Below are positions 54,504 through 63,221 of a DNA stretch of 64,000 nt, piece after piece; positions within the stretch are counted from its first letter, which is position 1; the number at the start of each line of letters is the position of its first letter. The translations under genes and the position numbers were made by a program. The notes below the pieces were generated by a model. The model searched no databases. It had not been told where the DNA came from and worked only from the letters and a program-made list of their open reading frames with translations. Source of the stretch: Sporolactobacillus mangiferae (lineage in GTDB: Bacteria > Bacillota > Bacilli > Bacillales > Sporolactobacillaceae); contig NZ_JAMAST010000007.1 in NCBI RefSeq assembly GCF_023336505.1, positions 1 to 64,000 on the forward strand, given 5' to 3'.

Positions 54504-55046
54504 TTAATCAACAATTTTCGTTTGGAAAATCGCCTTCATATGCTTCAAGAAAAGTTCATGCTGATCCGTAAACGTAGCCATTCCCTTTCGATGGGCAATT
54601 GTCTGATAGCCTCTGGAATAGGCACCATATGCTGTCAGAAAATCGCAGATGTCGGTACAAACGCCTGTCAGATGAACGACATGAACACCAAATGCTTTCA
54701 GACGTTCATCAAGATCTGTACGTACAAACGCATCATATTCCGGTTTAGGAATATACTGCACATTGGGACTTTGCCGATGGTTTTTATACCACTCGTGAAG
54801 CGCTCCGTACAGTTCCGCTCCGTGCGTCCCTTTCACATTATGCGGCGGCCAAAGCTGAAAATGCGGATCATCTGCTTCATGCGCATCCATGCAGAAGAAA
54901 ATCGGATTTCTGTGTTTCAGAAACTGCTCCGCAAGGTTCACAATATAGGGCACGATTGCCTGGGCAGGTGCTCCTGCTGTCAGACTGCCGTGATCGTCCA
55001 CAAAATCATTGCTCATATCAATAATAAGAAGTGCCTCTTTGTCCAT
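54504..55046 (-). CDS. pncA: Nicotinamidase / cysteine hydrolase PncA
   Basis: 180-aa isochorismatase-fold hydrolase matching Bacillus YueJ-type nicotinamidase, which deaminates nicotinamide to nicotinate for NAD salvage. The catalytic triad is D10, K101 and C130 (TGVCTDICD), and metal ligands D54, H56 and H69 (DAH; PPHN) are present, which separates true nicotinamidases from isochorismatases. It is convergent with the MFS gene and appears monocistronic. Confidence 0.9.
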   Translation of the reverse strand: MDKEALLIIDMSNDFVDDHGSLTAGAPAQAIVPYIVNLAEQFLKHRNPIFFCMDAHEADDPHFQLWPPHNVKGTHGAELYGALHEWYKNHRQSPNVQYIPKPEYDAFVRTDLDERLKAFGVHVVHLTGVCTDICDFLTAYGAYSRGYQTIAHRKGMATFTDQHELFLKHMKAIFQTKIVD

Positions 55047-55183
55047 AGTGATCCCCCAAATCCTGCACTTTTTTCACAGAATGCCCGCAAGCTTCTCAGT
55101 TGCTCATTATTAATTATTCGCATATCTAATGAATGACGTTGCTACCCACCCGGCGCCGTAAATCAGATTTTTTCAGCAGACTT

Positions 55184-56119
55184 TTATCCATGTTTCTGAT
55201 GTGCACAATCCGAATGACAGCTTAAAAAATGTATGCTTTCAATTTGTATGGTTGAATGATCAAGGTGATAATTACCAAGCAGACTCTCAATCTTTTCCAA
55301 TAATTGATCACGATTCACATTTTCCTTAACTGTTACATGGCAGCTGAGCGAGAAAAATCCGGATGTGATCGTCCATATATGCAGATCATGCACACCGTCC
55401 ACCCCTTCAAGGGCCTGAATGGCGCGGCGTACATCTTCAATATCAATATGATCCGGCTTGGATTCCATCAATATATTAATCGCATCTCGAGCAACGCCCC
55501 ACCCACTCTTTAATATGATTACGGAAACAACAATACTGGCAATCGGATCTGCCAAATTCCATCCAAAAAAAATAATCAGCATTGAAGCAATAATAGCACC
55601 GATGGAGCCAAGAAGATCGCCGATCACATGAAGAAAGGCGCTTCGCACATTTAAATTGTCCTTTTCCCTGCTCCGCATAAGAATGACCGCAACAACTATA
55701 TTAACAAGCATACCCAAAAAGGCGATGACCATCATCTCTCCGCCGGCAACTGATACCGGACGTCTGATCCTCAAAATGGCTTCAATGACAATCCAGAATG
55801 AAATGACCAGGAGCAACACGCCATTAAACAGCGCAGCAAGTATCTCAAATCGTCTGTAACCAAAGGTCTTGCGATTATTCACCGGAACTTTTGCCCCAAC
55901 AAGCATGGCAATCAAACTAAATCCTAATGAGACGGCATCGCTAAGCATATGCCCTGCATCTGAGATCAGTGCAAGGCTGTGGCTTAATAATCCGCCAATC
56001 ATCTCAACAATCATAAATCCGGTAATAATCAGAAAACTAAACAACATGACTGTTTGATTGTCCGCATGATGACTAAGGCCAGATTCATGATTGTGCTTAA
56101 GCTTTGATTTCTGCGCCAT
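55184..56119 (-). CDS. czcD: Cation diffusion facilitator CzcD
   Basis: 311-aa metal efflux protein with six transmembrane helices (about 26-235) and a cytoplasmic ferredoxin-like C-terminal domain. Metal-site HxxxD pairs are in SDAGHMLSDAVSLG and FLHVIGDLLGSIGA. Histidine-rich N terminus (HNHESGLSHHADN) and C terminus fit zinc or cadmium export. A palindromic operator lies in the divergent gap upstream. No CzrA-like regulator is in the window. Confidence 0.92.
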   Translation of the reverse strand: MAQKSKLKHNHESGLSHHADNQTVMLFSFLIITGFMIVEMIGGLLSHSLALISDAGHMLSDAVSLGFSLIAMLVGAKVPVNNRKTFGYRRFEILAALFNGVLLLVISFWIVIEAILRIRRPVSVAGGEMMVIAFLGMLVNIVVAVILMRSREKDNLNVRSAFLHVIGDLLGSIGAIIASMLIIFFGWNLADPIASIVVSVIILKSGWGVARDAINILMESKPDHIDIEDVRRAIQALEGVDGVHDLHIWTITSGFFSLSCHVTVKENVNRDQLLEKIESLLGNYHLDHSTIQIESIHFLSCHSDCAHQKHG

Positions 56120-56215
56120 TTCCGAACCACCTCTTTATATACGTATGAGCTGCTTTGTGCTAAGGTTTGTATGCAGTGCTTCATTTATTAAGGTTAAGCT
56201 AATTGTGATTTTCAC

Positions 56216-56241
56216 AACATATGATCGTTCGTTCATATGTT
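56216..56241. promoter_or_regulatory. Palindromic operator between czcD and VOC genes
   Basis: A perfect nine-base inverted repeat, AACATATGA and TCATATGTT, with an eight-base spacer. The ATATGA...TCATAT shape is that of ArsR/SmtB-family operators such as CzrA, which derepress czcD when zinc binds. It is centred in the 208-base divergent promoter region and could control either gene. Confidence 0.7.
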
Positions 56242-56327
56242 AAGTATCTATTTTTTCATCTGAACTGTCAATGCTTGTGATGAAAAACAACCGATTCAGT
56301 CCTGTCTATTAGAAGAGGAGGTATCAT

Positions 56328-56714
56328 GTGAAACTTTCCGGAATTCATCATTGCGCCATCATCACAGCCAACTATGCGCGTGCCAGACATTTTTATGTCA
56401 CTGTATTAGGATGCACAGTCATTCAGGAGACATTTCGTAAGGAACGCAACTCATATAAGCTCGATCTTTCCATTGGAGACGGAGGCCAAATTGAGCTTTT
56501 TTCTTTTCCAAATCCTCCGGCGCGCCTGACACAGCCAGAAGCTTGCGGTTTGCGTCATCTTGCCTTCGCAGTTAGAGATATTGCCAGCACGGTTAATGAA
56601 CTTAAAGATAAAGGCGTAGAAACTGAGCCTGTTCGGGTGGACCCCATTACCGGAAAGCGTTTCACCTTTTTCCGAGATCCGGATGACCTGCCGCTTGAAC
56701 TTTACGAATGTTAG
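56328..56714 (+). CDS. VOC-family protein, YaeR/GloA2-like
   Basis: 128-aa single vicinal-oxygen-chelate (glyoxalase/dioxygenase) domain protein. SGIHHCAIITANYARARHFY, then IELFSF and RHLAFAVRDI carry the usual metal-binding His and Glu positions; LELYEC ends the protein. The YaeR-type is thought to be a lactoylglutathione-lyase-like enzyme, but the substrate is unknown. It starts with GTG after GAGGAGGTATCAT. It is divergent from czcD across an operator. Confidence 0.85.
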   Translation: MKLSGIHHCAIITANYARARHFYVTVLGCTVIQETFRKERNSYKLDLSIGDGGQIELFSFPNPPARLTQPEACGLRHLAFAVRDIASTVNELKDKGVETEPVRVDPITGKRFTFFRDPDDLPLELYEC

Positions 56715-56787
56715 ATTTCCATATATCAGGAAAGTGATACCCGTGATAAAATAAAATAGATTGATTTTCTATGGAGGAGGAAATGCA

Positions 56788-57498
56788 GTGAGTATTCATA
56801 TTGAAGCAAAGCATGGGGAAATCGCGGATCGAATTCTCCTTCCCGGCGACCCGCTGCGTGCCAGGTATATTGCGGAAACTTATCTGGACAATAGTTTTCA
56901 GTACAATAGCGTTCGCGGCATGCTCGGATTCACAGGTACATACAAAGGAAAGCGAATTTCCGTTCAGGGAACCGGAATGGGTATCCCATCTATTTCAATT
57001 TACGTCAATGAACTGATTCGCAGTTATGACGTGAAAAAGCTGATCCGTGTCGGCACATGCGGCGGAGTTCGGGCTGATGTCCATGTACGTGACGTCATCC
57101 TGGCCATGTCATCCGCCACAGATTCTGCTGTAAACCACAGCCTTTTTCCGAATATTGATTATGCGCCTACCGCTGATTTTGCGCTGCTACATGAAGCTTA
57201 CCGAATTGGCAGCAAATTAAAGGTCCCCTTACATGCAGGGTCGATTCTGTCCGCAGACGTGTTCTATCGTGACAGCATGGATATTGTAAAAAAACTCGGC
57301 GAATACGGTATTCTGGCAGTTGAAATGGAAACATCGGCACTTTATACATTAGCTGCCAAATATGGTGTTCAGGCGCTGACCATTCTTACAGTCAGCGACC
57401 ATATCTTCTCTGATGAACCGGACACAACAGCAGCAGAACGGCAGACAACATTTAATGACATGATCAAAATTGCCTTGGACACTGCGATAGCTGACTAA
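56788..57498 (+). CDS. deoD: Purine nucleoside phosphorylase DeoD
   Basis: 236-aa hexameric, bacterial-type purine nucleoside phosphorylase, favouring adenosine. [39 protein letters not shown] and [16 protein letters not shown] are hallmarks. The GTG at 56788 has AGGAGG seven bases upstream and gives the family N terminus. It follows the VOC gene by 73 bases. It is convergent with the Nudix gene; 57499-57652 holds a terminator-like structure. Confidence 0.95.
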   Translation: MSIHIEAKHGEIADRILLPGDPLRARYIAETYLDNSFQYNSVRGMLGFTGTYKGKRISVQGTGMGIPSISIYVNELIRSYDVKKLIRVGTCGGVRADVHVRDVILAMSSATDSAVNHSLFPNIDYAPTADFALLHEAYRIGSKLKVPLHAGSILSADVFYRDSMDIVKKLGEYGILAVEMETSALYTLAAKYGVQALTILTVSDHIFSDEPDTTAAERQTTFNDMIKIALDTAIAD

Positions 57499-57512
57499 AT
57501 GATTCTTACAAA

Positions 57513-57576
57513 TTAGAGAAAGCAATGATCTGCCTATGAGAATGCCGGACAGTTTCATTGTTTTTTTATTCTCTAA
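57513..57576. terminator. Probable bidirectional terminator deoD-nudix
   Basis: Nested inverted repeats: TTAGAGAA (57513-57520) with TTCTCTAA (57569-57576) outside, CAATGA (57523-57528) with TCATTG (57555-57560) inside, the latter followed by seven T. It lies between two convergent genes. Confidence 0.55.
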
Positions 57577-57652
57577 CTGTTTTTGTTAATCATTTTTCTG
57601 ATCATTTTCCGCAATTCATATTGAGAAAAGCTAGAATCCTTCCATGTAGTCT

Positions 57653-58108
57653 TTATTTTAGCCTTTCAAAATAGTCCATCAGGATTTTTCCGTGGTTCCT
57701 AAGCAATCGTTTCGGCACTTTTTCTTTTGTCCTGAATTCAAAGCCTGCCGATTCCTCAGGATCTATCTGCCACTCAGCACTTAGCAATTCCGCTTCATAT
57801 GCAATCGTCACCGGATAATAGAGATCGCCATTTTTCGCAATTGAAGGAACCTGTGCACCTGAATATACTTGAAACAGTTGCAAATTACCGATCAATATCC
57901 CTGCCTCTTCTTGAAATTCGCGGACAACTGTTTCTTCAGCAGACTCGCCTAGCTCCATGAGACCGCCCGGAATGCCCCAGCTGCCCCTTGGATACGTTCG
58001 TTTCTGGAGCAAAACGGCACCCGTCTCATCGTGAATAAGCGCAACCGCACCAACAAGAATAACCGGATCATGGCCTATTTTACTTCTCAGTTCCTGTATA
58101 TACCCCAT
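57653..58108 (-). CDS. Nudix hydrolase
   Basis: 151-aa Nudix protein with the box GGLMELGESAEETVVREFQEEAG (about 49-71) preceded by LLQKRTYPRGSWGIPGG. It is of the ADP-ribose/8-oxo-dGTP type, but the substrate cannot be told from sequence. ATG start follows GGAGG. It lies downstream of the AI-2E-type transporter gene, 30 bases away, so the two may be cotranscribed. Confidence 0.88.
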   Translation of the reverse strand: MGYIQELRSKIGHDPVILVGAVALIHDETGAVLLQKRTYPRGSWGIPGGLMELGESAEETVVREFQEEAGILIGNLQLFQVYSGAQVPSIAKNGDLYYPVTIAYEAELLSAEWQIDPEESAGFEFRTKEKVPKRLLRNHGKILMDYFERLK

Positions 58109-58138
58109 TCGTCCTCCGCCTCCCCTTTCATGAAGCGA

Positions 58139-59215
58139 TCATTGTTTTCGCAATTGAATCAATTGGTAAACACGTGTCACAATGACTTTGCAAACAGCAT
58201 ATAAGGGGATAGCCAGCAGCATACCGATGATTCCCGCCAGGTTTCCGGCAACAAGCAGAATGCAGATAATTGTCAAGGGATGAATATCCAGTTTTCTGCC
58301 CATGACAAGCGGTGAAATTACATTACCTTCAATCTGCTGAACAACAGTGACACCGATGATTACATACAGAGCCAGAATCGGAGACTGGATAAATGCAACG
58401 ATCAATGCCGGAATCGTTGCGATCAGTGAACCAATAAACGGAATGACATTTGTAAACAAAATGACAAGAGCAAGCACAAGCGAATAATTCAATCCAATAA
58501 TAACATACCAAATATAGATGAAAACAAAGTCAAAAAGAAGAACAATCATTTGTCCCTGTATATAGCCGCTGAGTGCTTGATCCATATCTTTAAGGATTTC
58601 ACTTGCCTTCTCCCGGTGTTCATCAGGAATCAATTTCATAATACCGCGAGAAATACGGTCACCGTCTTTAAGAAAATAGAATAGAATAAACGGTACCGTT
58701 GCAATGATCAGCACCGTGCCGGTAATCGACTGGATGATTGACAAAATATTATTGCCTACAGTAGTTGCCATCGATGAAAGCGATTGAGAAAACCGATTTG
58801 TAAAATCAAGAAAAGAAATTTCATCTAAGTGCATCTTAGAAAATAACTCGCTTTGCTGAAAACTGATCAGCTGATCGCTCAGCTGCTGGATCAGCCCCGG
58901 CATGCCGGTGATTAAAGATAAAAACTGATTATAGAGCAGTGGTCCAAAATTAAAAATGAGCAAAACGATTAAACCGATGACTGCCAGATAAATAATGAGT
59001 ATGGCAACGACTTTGGGCACTCTGAGGCGAATCAGGCCACGTACAAGCGGTCGAAGCAAATAATAGAGCAATCCAGAGATAATCAGAGGCGCAGCAAGCG
59101 ACGTGAACAAGATTCCCACCGGTTTTAAAATAAACGTGAGTCTCGAACCCACCATAAGAATTACTAGAATCAGCAGCACCCAGACTGCAAAGCGAAAATA
59201 TTTTGATTTTGGCAT
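58139..59215 (-). CDS. AI-2E family (UPF0118) membrane protein
   Basis: 358-aa integral membrane protein with about seven or eight transmembrane segments, matching the AI-2E family exporter group. The central soluble region (about 110-160) and GYIQGQMIVLLFDFVFIYIWY, IPFIGSLIATIPALIVAFI, and QQIEGNVISPLVMGRKLDIHP are typical. Members export diverse substrates or act as antiporters; the name does not prove AI-2 transport. The ATG at 59215 has AGGGG seven bases upstream. Confidence 0.87.
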   Translation of the reverse strand: MPKSKYFRFAVWVLLILVILMVGSRLTFILKPVGILFTSLAAPLIISGLLYYLLRPLVRGLIRLRVPKVVAILIIYLAVIGLIVLLIFNFGPLLYNQFLSLITGMPGLIQQLSDQLISFQQSELFSKMHLDEISFLDFTNRFSQSLSSMATTVGNNILSIIQSITGTVLIIATVPFILFYFLKDGDRISRGIMKLIPDEHREKASEILKDMDQALSGYIQGQMIVLLFDFVFIYIWYVIIGLNYSLVLALVILFTNVIPFIGSLIATIPALIVAFIQSPILALYVIIGVTVVQQIEGNVISPLVMGRKLDIHPLTIICILLVAGNLAGIIGMLLAIPLYAVCKVIVTRVYQLIQLRKQ

Positions 59216-59738
59216 GCGCATTCCCCTATCTATCAATAAACCAATAAACCACCATCATAACAGATGTTCTTTTCACATTTTACCCCATTTCTTATTTAAT
59301 AATCCAATAGAAATCATAAACAGGCGAAAAACTATGAACCTATAGATCAATGTGTACCATCATTTAAGAATAGAGAGTCGGCAAATTTTCATCCAAAATC
59401 ATGGTACGTACTTTAGTCTGTTTCTTATTTCACGCACCATAAGAAACGGACCAGACATGATGTTGCTTTATTGCTTATATTCAGGGCAAAATTATAACCA
59501 TTTTTATAAAAAGCATGCCTTCAGGGTCTTATATCTTCATGTATCCTGCATAGTCCCGCATAAAACAAGGATGTCTCATCACCAAAAGATTTCTGAGACA
59601 CCCTCATTAATCGATCATGTAATTAATTGTTGCTGTCACTGGAAAACTCGACTTCACAAAGCCTCCAGCGAAGGCAAAACCGCTGTCGCACTTATGCTAC
59701 TTCTTATTGTACATATAAGAAAGGTAAATAGCGCCTAT
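59216..59738. other. Intergenic region before the aco-type operon 3' end
   Basis: 523 bases without a credible gene. A hairpin lies at 59416-59451: 13-base arms (59416-59428 and 59439-59451) with one mismatch and a ten-base loop, not followed by a T-run. REP copy D is at 59642-59699, and a short stem (CTTCTTAT with ATAAGAAAG) just before acoC's stop could aid termination. The rest is AT-rich. Confidence 0.5.
59642..59699 (+). repeat. 58-bp REP-like repeat (copy D)
   Basis: Begins GAAAACTCGACTTCACAAAG and ends CTGTCGCACTTATGCTA, exactly 58 bases like A, B and C. The most diverged copy; its inverted repeat is partial. It lies just downstream of the acoC stop codon. Confidence 0.78.
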
Positions 59739-60986
59739 TTACAAAACGAGTTTAAATGGTGCTTCAAGGTTGGCTTTCACCGTTGCGAGAAATGCAGCAG
59801 CAGGCGCCCCATCCACTGCACGATGATCGAATGTGAGACTCAGAGGGAGCAAACTGCGCCGCTTCAGTTCACCGTCAATATATACCGGCTGTTCAGAAAT
59901 GGTTCCAACACCAAGTATTCCCACTTCAGGTGGATTGAGTACCGGAGTAAAGAAACCAATACCGTATGTTCCAAGCGAAGTAATGGTGAATGTGGAGCCG
60001 CTGAGCTTCAGACGGCTCAGCTCAGAACTTCGCGCCTTCTTACTTGCGCTTCTTATTTCGCGTGAAATCGCGCTTAACGACTTTTTGTCCGCATGCTGAA
60101 TAACGGGAACGACCAACCCTTCATCCAGCGCAACCGCAATGCCCAGGTGCACCTCATCAAACGTGGTAATGGTGTCTCCTTCGTAAAGACTGTTCATCCT
60201 TTTGTGCTCAAGAAGTGCATTAATTACCGCTTTCGCAATAAAGTCAGTAATCGTCAAACGGACTTCATCATTAATGGGATAGGCTTCTCTCGCTTTTTTC
60301 TGAAATATAATTAATTCTGTTGCATCAACAGTAGCTTGCAGCGTGAGCTGTGCGGTCTGACTTAAACTGGCGAACATACGATCCGAAATGACTTTTCGCA
60401 TTCCTGAAACCTTTTTCGATGTAGCAGATGGATGCGCCGCGGGTACAGAAATGGACATATTGGATATCTGGGGCTCCTCTGCCTCTTTAGGCTGAGCCTT
60501 CCGTGCTTCTGCGGCCGCAACGTCCGCCTTGGTAATTCTTCCGAGCGGACCAGTACCTGTGATCGTTGATAAATCCACATTGATGATTTTTGCCAACCGG
60601 CGCGCAGCCGGAGAAACACGCAATCTTCTTTCCTCAGAGTGAGCAGGCACTGTTGCCTCTTCCTCAGTTTCCGGAGCTGATTCAATGGCTGCTTCACGCT
60701 GCTTTGTCTCATCTTTCGATCCATCTGGACGCTCACCAACTTCTTCACCCGGTGCACCAATATAACCGAGCGGCTGACCAATGGCTACCACATCATCAAT
60801 ACCAGCCGTGATTTCAATTAAAATGCCTTCTTCAGGTGCTTCCAGTTCCTTCTCGATTTTATCCGAACTGATGGAAACCACAGACTCCCCCTTCTTTACA
60901 GGATCGCCTTTCTTTTTCAGCCATTCAACAACGGTTCCTTCTTCCATACCCATACCCATCTTTGGCATAATGATTTCTACTGCCAT
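59739..60986 (-). CDS. acoC: 2-oxoacid dehydrogenase E2, AcoC-like
   Basis: 415-aa dihydrolipoamide acyltransferase. The lipoyl domain has K43 in ISSDKIEKELEAPEEG; a linker leads to the E1/E3-binding domain (RVSPAARRLAKIINVDLSTI, about 121-157) and the catalytic domain with HRAVDG near 388. Together with acoA and acoB it forms a dehydrogenase complex of the acetoin or pyruvate/branched-chain type. No E3 (lipoamide dehydrogenase) gene follows in the window. Confidence 0.92.
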   Translation of the reverse strand: MAVEIIMPKMGMGMEEGTVVEWLKKKGDPVKKGESVVSISSDKIEKELEAPEEGILIEITAGIDDVVAIGQPLGYIGAPGEEVGERPDGSKDETKQREAAIESAPETEEEATVPAHSEERRLRVSPAARRLAKIINVDLSTITGTGPLGRITKADVAAAEARKAQPKEAEEPQISNMSISVPAAHPSATSKKVSGMRKVISDRMFASLSQTAQLTLQATVDATELIIFQKKAREAYPINDEVRLTITDFIAKAVINALLEHKRMNSLYEGDTITTFDEVHLGIAVALDEGLVVPVIQHADKKSLSAISREIRSASKKARSSELSRLKLSGSTFTITSLGTYGIGFFTPVLNPPEVGILGVGTISEQPVYIDGELKRRSLLPLSLTFDHRAVDGAPAAAFLATVKANLEAPFKLVL

Positions 60987-61028
60987 GTTCTCTCGCTCCT
61001 TTCAAATAAGATGATTAAATGCCAGTCT

Positions 61029-62063
61029 TTACACGGCCGAAAATACACGCGCGCCGACCATGCTACTGAATGCCTTGATGATTTTTTCAGGTGAGGGCAT
61101 ATACAGCTTTTCAAGAGGTGGCGAAAAAGGAACCGGTGCATGGGGAGCCGTTACACGCTTAATCGGTGCATCCAGATAATCGAACGCTTTGTCGCCGACA
61201 ATTGCTGCGATATCTGTTGCTGCACTGCATCGCGGATAGGCCTCATCTACAATGATCAGTCGTCCGGTTTTTTTCACGGAATTGATAATCGTTTCTTCGT
61301 CAAGCGGAGAAAGCGTTCTTGGATCGATAACTTCTGATTCAAATCCTTTTTTTTCGAGCAGTGCTGCCGCTTTCAAAGCGGTGTTTACCTGCTTTCCAAG
61401 GCCAACAATCGTCAAGTCTTTTCCGGAACGCTTAATTTCTGCTTTACCGAAAGGAATTGTGTAAAATCCTTCTCCTACTTCACCTTTGGTTCCATAAAGC
61501 GTTTTGTCTTCAAAAACAATGACTGGATCATCATCGAAAATTGCGCTGAGCAGCAGTCCTTTCATGTCATACGGATTGCTCGGAATCGCCACTTTGAGCC
61601 CAGGAATATGCGTAAACAAGGCATATAAACTTTGTGAATGCTGAGCTGCCGCATTAAACCCGGCACCGTCAATCGTACGGATAGTCAAAGGAACCTTAGC
61701 TTTTCCTCCGAACATATAATGAAATTTGGCTGCCTGATTCATCACTTCGTCTAGGCAGCTGCCGATAAAGTCATTAAACATGAGTTCTGAAATCGGTCGA
61801 AGACCTGTAACTGCTGCAGAAACGGCCGCACCCATATATCCGGATTCGGCAATTGGTGTATCGATCACTCGGTCGCGTCCAAATTCTTCAACAATTCCTT
61901 TCGTTACACCAAACACACCGCCCCAGGCACCCTGATCCTGAAGATGATCAACTTCGGCGCCTCCCGCAACATCTTCACCAATTAAGATAACGTTTTCATC
62001 TTTGCGCATCGCTAACCGTATTGCGTCATTAATTGCTTCTGAATAACTCATTTTAACCGTCAT
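61029..62063 (-). CDS. acoB: 2-oxoacid dehydrogenase E1 beta, AcoB-like
   Basis: 344-aa beta subunit of thiamine diphosphate-dependent E1. MSYSEAINDAIRLAMRKDENVILIGEDV, DTPIAESGYMGAAVSAA and FEDKTLYGTKGEV are typical. The ATG at 62063 has GGAGGTG six bases upstream. It is the second gene, 36 bases after acoA. The acetoin assignment is likely from overall resemblance and the cre site, but pyruvate or other oxoacid substrates remain possible. Confidence 0.9.
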   Translation of the reverse strand: MTVKMSYSEAINDAIRLAMRKDENVILIGEDVAGGAEVDHLQDQGAWGGVFGVTKGIVEEFGRDRVIDTPIAESGYMGAAVSAAVTGLRPISELMFNDFIGSCLDEVMNQAAKFHYMFGGKAKVPLTIRTIDGAGFNAAAQHSQSLYALFTHIPGLKVAIPSNPYDMKGLLLSAIFDDDPVIVFEDKTLYGTKGEVGEGFYTIPFGKAEIKRSGKDLTIVGLGKQVNTALKAAALLEKKGFESEVIDPRTLSPLDEETIINSVKKTGRLIIVDEAYPRCSAATDIAAIVGDKAFDYLDAPIKRVTAPHAPVPFSPPLEKLYMPSPEKIIKAFSSMVGARVFSAV

Positions 62064-62099
62064 TGCCGGCACCTCCAAGTTTATGCATTTCAATTAAGA

Positions 62100-63095
62100 T
62101 TAATAGGAGACATAAACGTCGGTTGTTACTTCTTTATCATCGGGAAATGGGCTTTCCTCGCTGAAACGAATTGCTTCTTTAATAGCCGCTTTTACCCGTT
62201 CATCGACCTGCTTGATTTCTTTTTCAGAAAGCAGTTTGTTTTTTTTCACATAATCCTGGAATCTAAGAATCGCGTCATCTTCCGTAACTGCCCGATGTTG
62301 CTGCTTTTTGTCTTTGTATGACTGCGTGTCACCTTCAAAATGCCCGTAATCCCGATAAGTCAGACATTCAATAATAGTCGGTCCCTCCCCGTTGCGTGCG
62401 CGGACAACCGCTTTGCCGGCAGCGTCATAAACAGCAGTTAAATCCTTGCCATCGACAGTATCTCCGGCAATCTTATATACATGGGCAAAATCCGAAATTC
62501 GCTCGGCCGCTGCAGCATATTCAAATGTTGAAGCTTCACCGAATCCATTATTTTCACAGACAAAAATAACAGGTAATTTCCAGATAGCAGCCATGTTCAC
62601 CGCTTCATGAAATGTACCATGATTACTTGCCCCATCCCCAAAGAAACATACAGCAACGTCTTTCGTTTTCTTTACTTTAGCTGTCAATCCTGCTCCGATT
62701 GCAAGCGGCAGTCCTGCGCCGACAATACCATTTGCACCAAGCATACCTTTTGAGACATCGGCAATATGCATGGAACCGCCTTTCCCTCTGCAAAGTCCTG
62801 TAGCCCGGCCAAATATTTCGGCCATCATTCCATTCAGATCACAGCCTTTTGCAATACAATGCCCATGCCCTCGGTGCGTACTTGTAATGCTGTCCCGATC
62901 AGTTAAATGCGCACATACACCTACCGCAACTGCTTCTTCGCCTGCATACAAGTGAACAAAGCCAGGAATTTCCCCTTTTGCAAAAATGTCATGGACTGCA
63001 TTTTCAAACTGACGAATTTCCTGCATTTTCGTGTAAATCCAGGTTGCTTCCTCAACGGTCATGTCTTTTGCGGATGTCTGTGTTTCCATTTGCAT
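62100..63095 (-). CDS. acoA: 2-oxoacid dehydrogenase E1 alpha, AcoA-like
   Basis: 331-aa alpha subunit of E1. The thiamine diphosphate motif GDGASNHGTFHEAVNMAAIWKLP near 162-184, HRGHGHCIAKG and GKGGSMHI are present. The ATG at 63095 has GGGAGGAG four or five bases upstream. First gene of acoA-acoB-acoC, with a sigma-A promoter and a cre site upstream. In B. subtilis the aco genes use sigma-L and AcoR; neither element is seen here. Confidence 0.92.
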   Translation of the reverse strand: MQMETQTSAKDMTVEEATWIYTKMQEIRQFENAVHDIFAKGEIPGFVHLYAGEEAVAVGVCAHLTDRDSITSTHRGHGHCIAKGCDLNGMMAEIFGRATGLCRGKGGSMHIADVSKGMLGANGIVGAGLPLAIGAGLTAKVKKTKDVAVCFFGDGASNHGTFHEAVNMAAIWKLPVIFVCENNGFGEASTFEYAAAAERISDFAHVYKIAGDTVDGKDLTAVYDAAGKAVVRARNGEGPTIIECLTYRDYGHFEGDTQSYKDKKQQHRAVTEDDAILRFQDYVKKNKLLSEKEIKQVDERVKAAIKEAIRFSEESPFPDDKEVTTDVYVSY

Positions 63096-63140
63096 TATGA
63101 CTCCTCCCGTCATCTCAAGCAAATCAAGAAAACGCATAAA

Positions 63141-63154
63141 TGTAAGCGCTTTCT
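63141..63154. promoter_or_regulatory. cre site for catabolite control of aco operon
   Basis: TGTAAGCGCTTTCT fits the CcpA operator consensus TGWAARCGYTWNCW at every position. It lies just downstream of the -10 element, where CcpA binding would block transcription when glucose is present. Confidence 0.85.
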
Positions 63155-63163
63155 TTTATATTT

Positions 63164-63192
63164 ATCATACCTTATCTTCAAATGATATGCAA
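63164..63192 (-). promoter_or_regulatory. Sigma-A promoter of the aco operon
   Basis: On the minus strand TTGCAT (63187-63192) and TATGAT (63164-63169) are separated by 17 bases. Transcription would begin near 63157, just before the cre site, and about 60 bases ahead of acoA. Confidence 0.75.
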
Positions 63193-63221
63193 AAAATAAA
63201 GCATCAAACACTCGAAGCTAA

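Noticed and set aside
54477-55136. A 219-codon plus-strand frame opposite pncA
   Set aside because: Antisense shadow of a gene with all nicotinamidase residues; no family resemblance.
59352-60065. A 237-codon plus-strand frame in the gap and antisense to acoC
   Set aside because: Its composition is unlike a real protein, it has no recognisable domain or good ribosome site, and over half lies opposite acoC.
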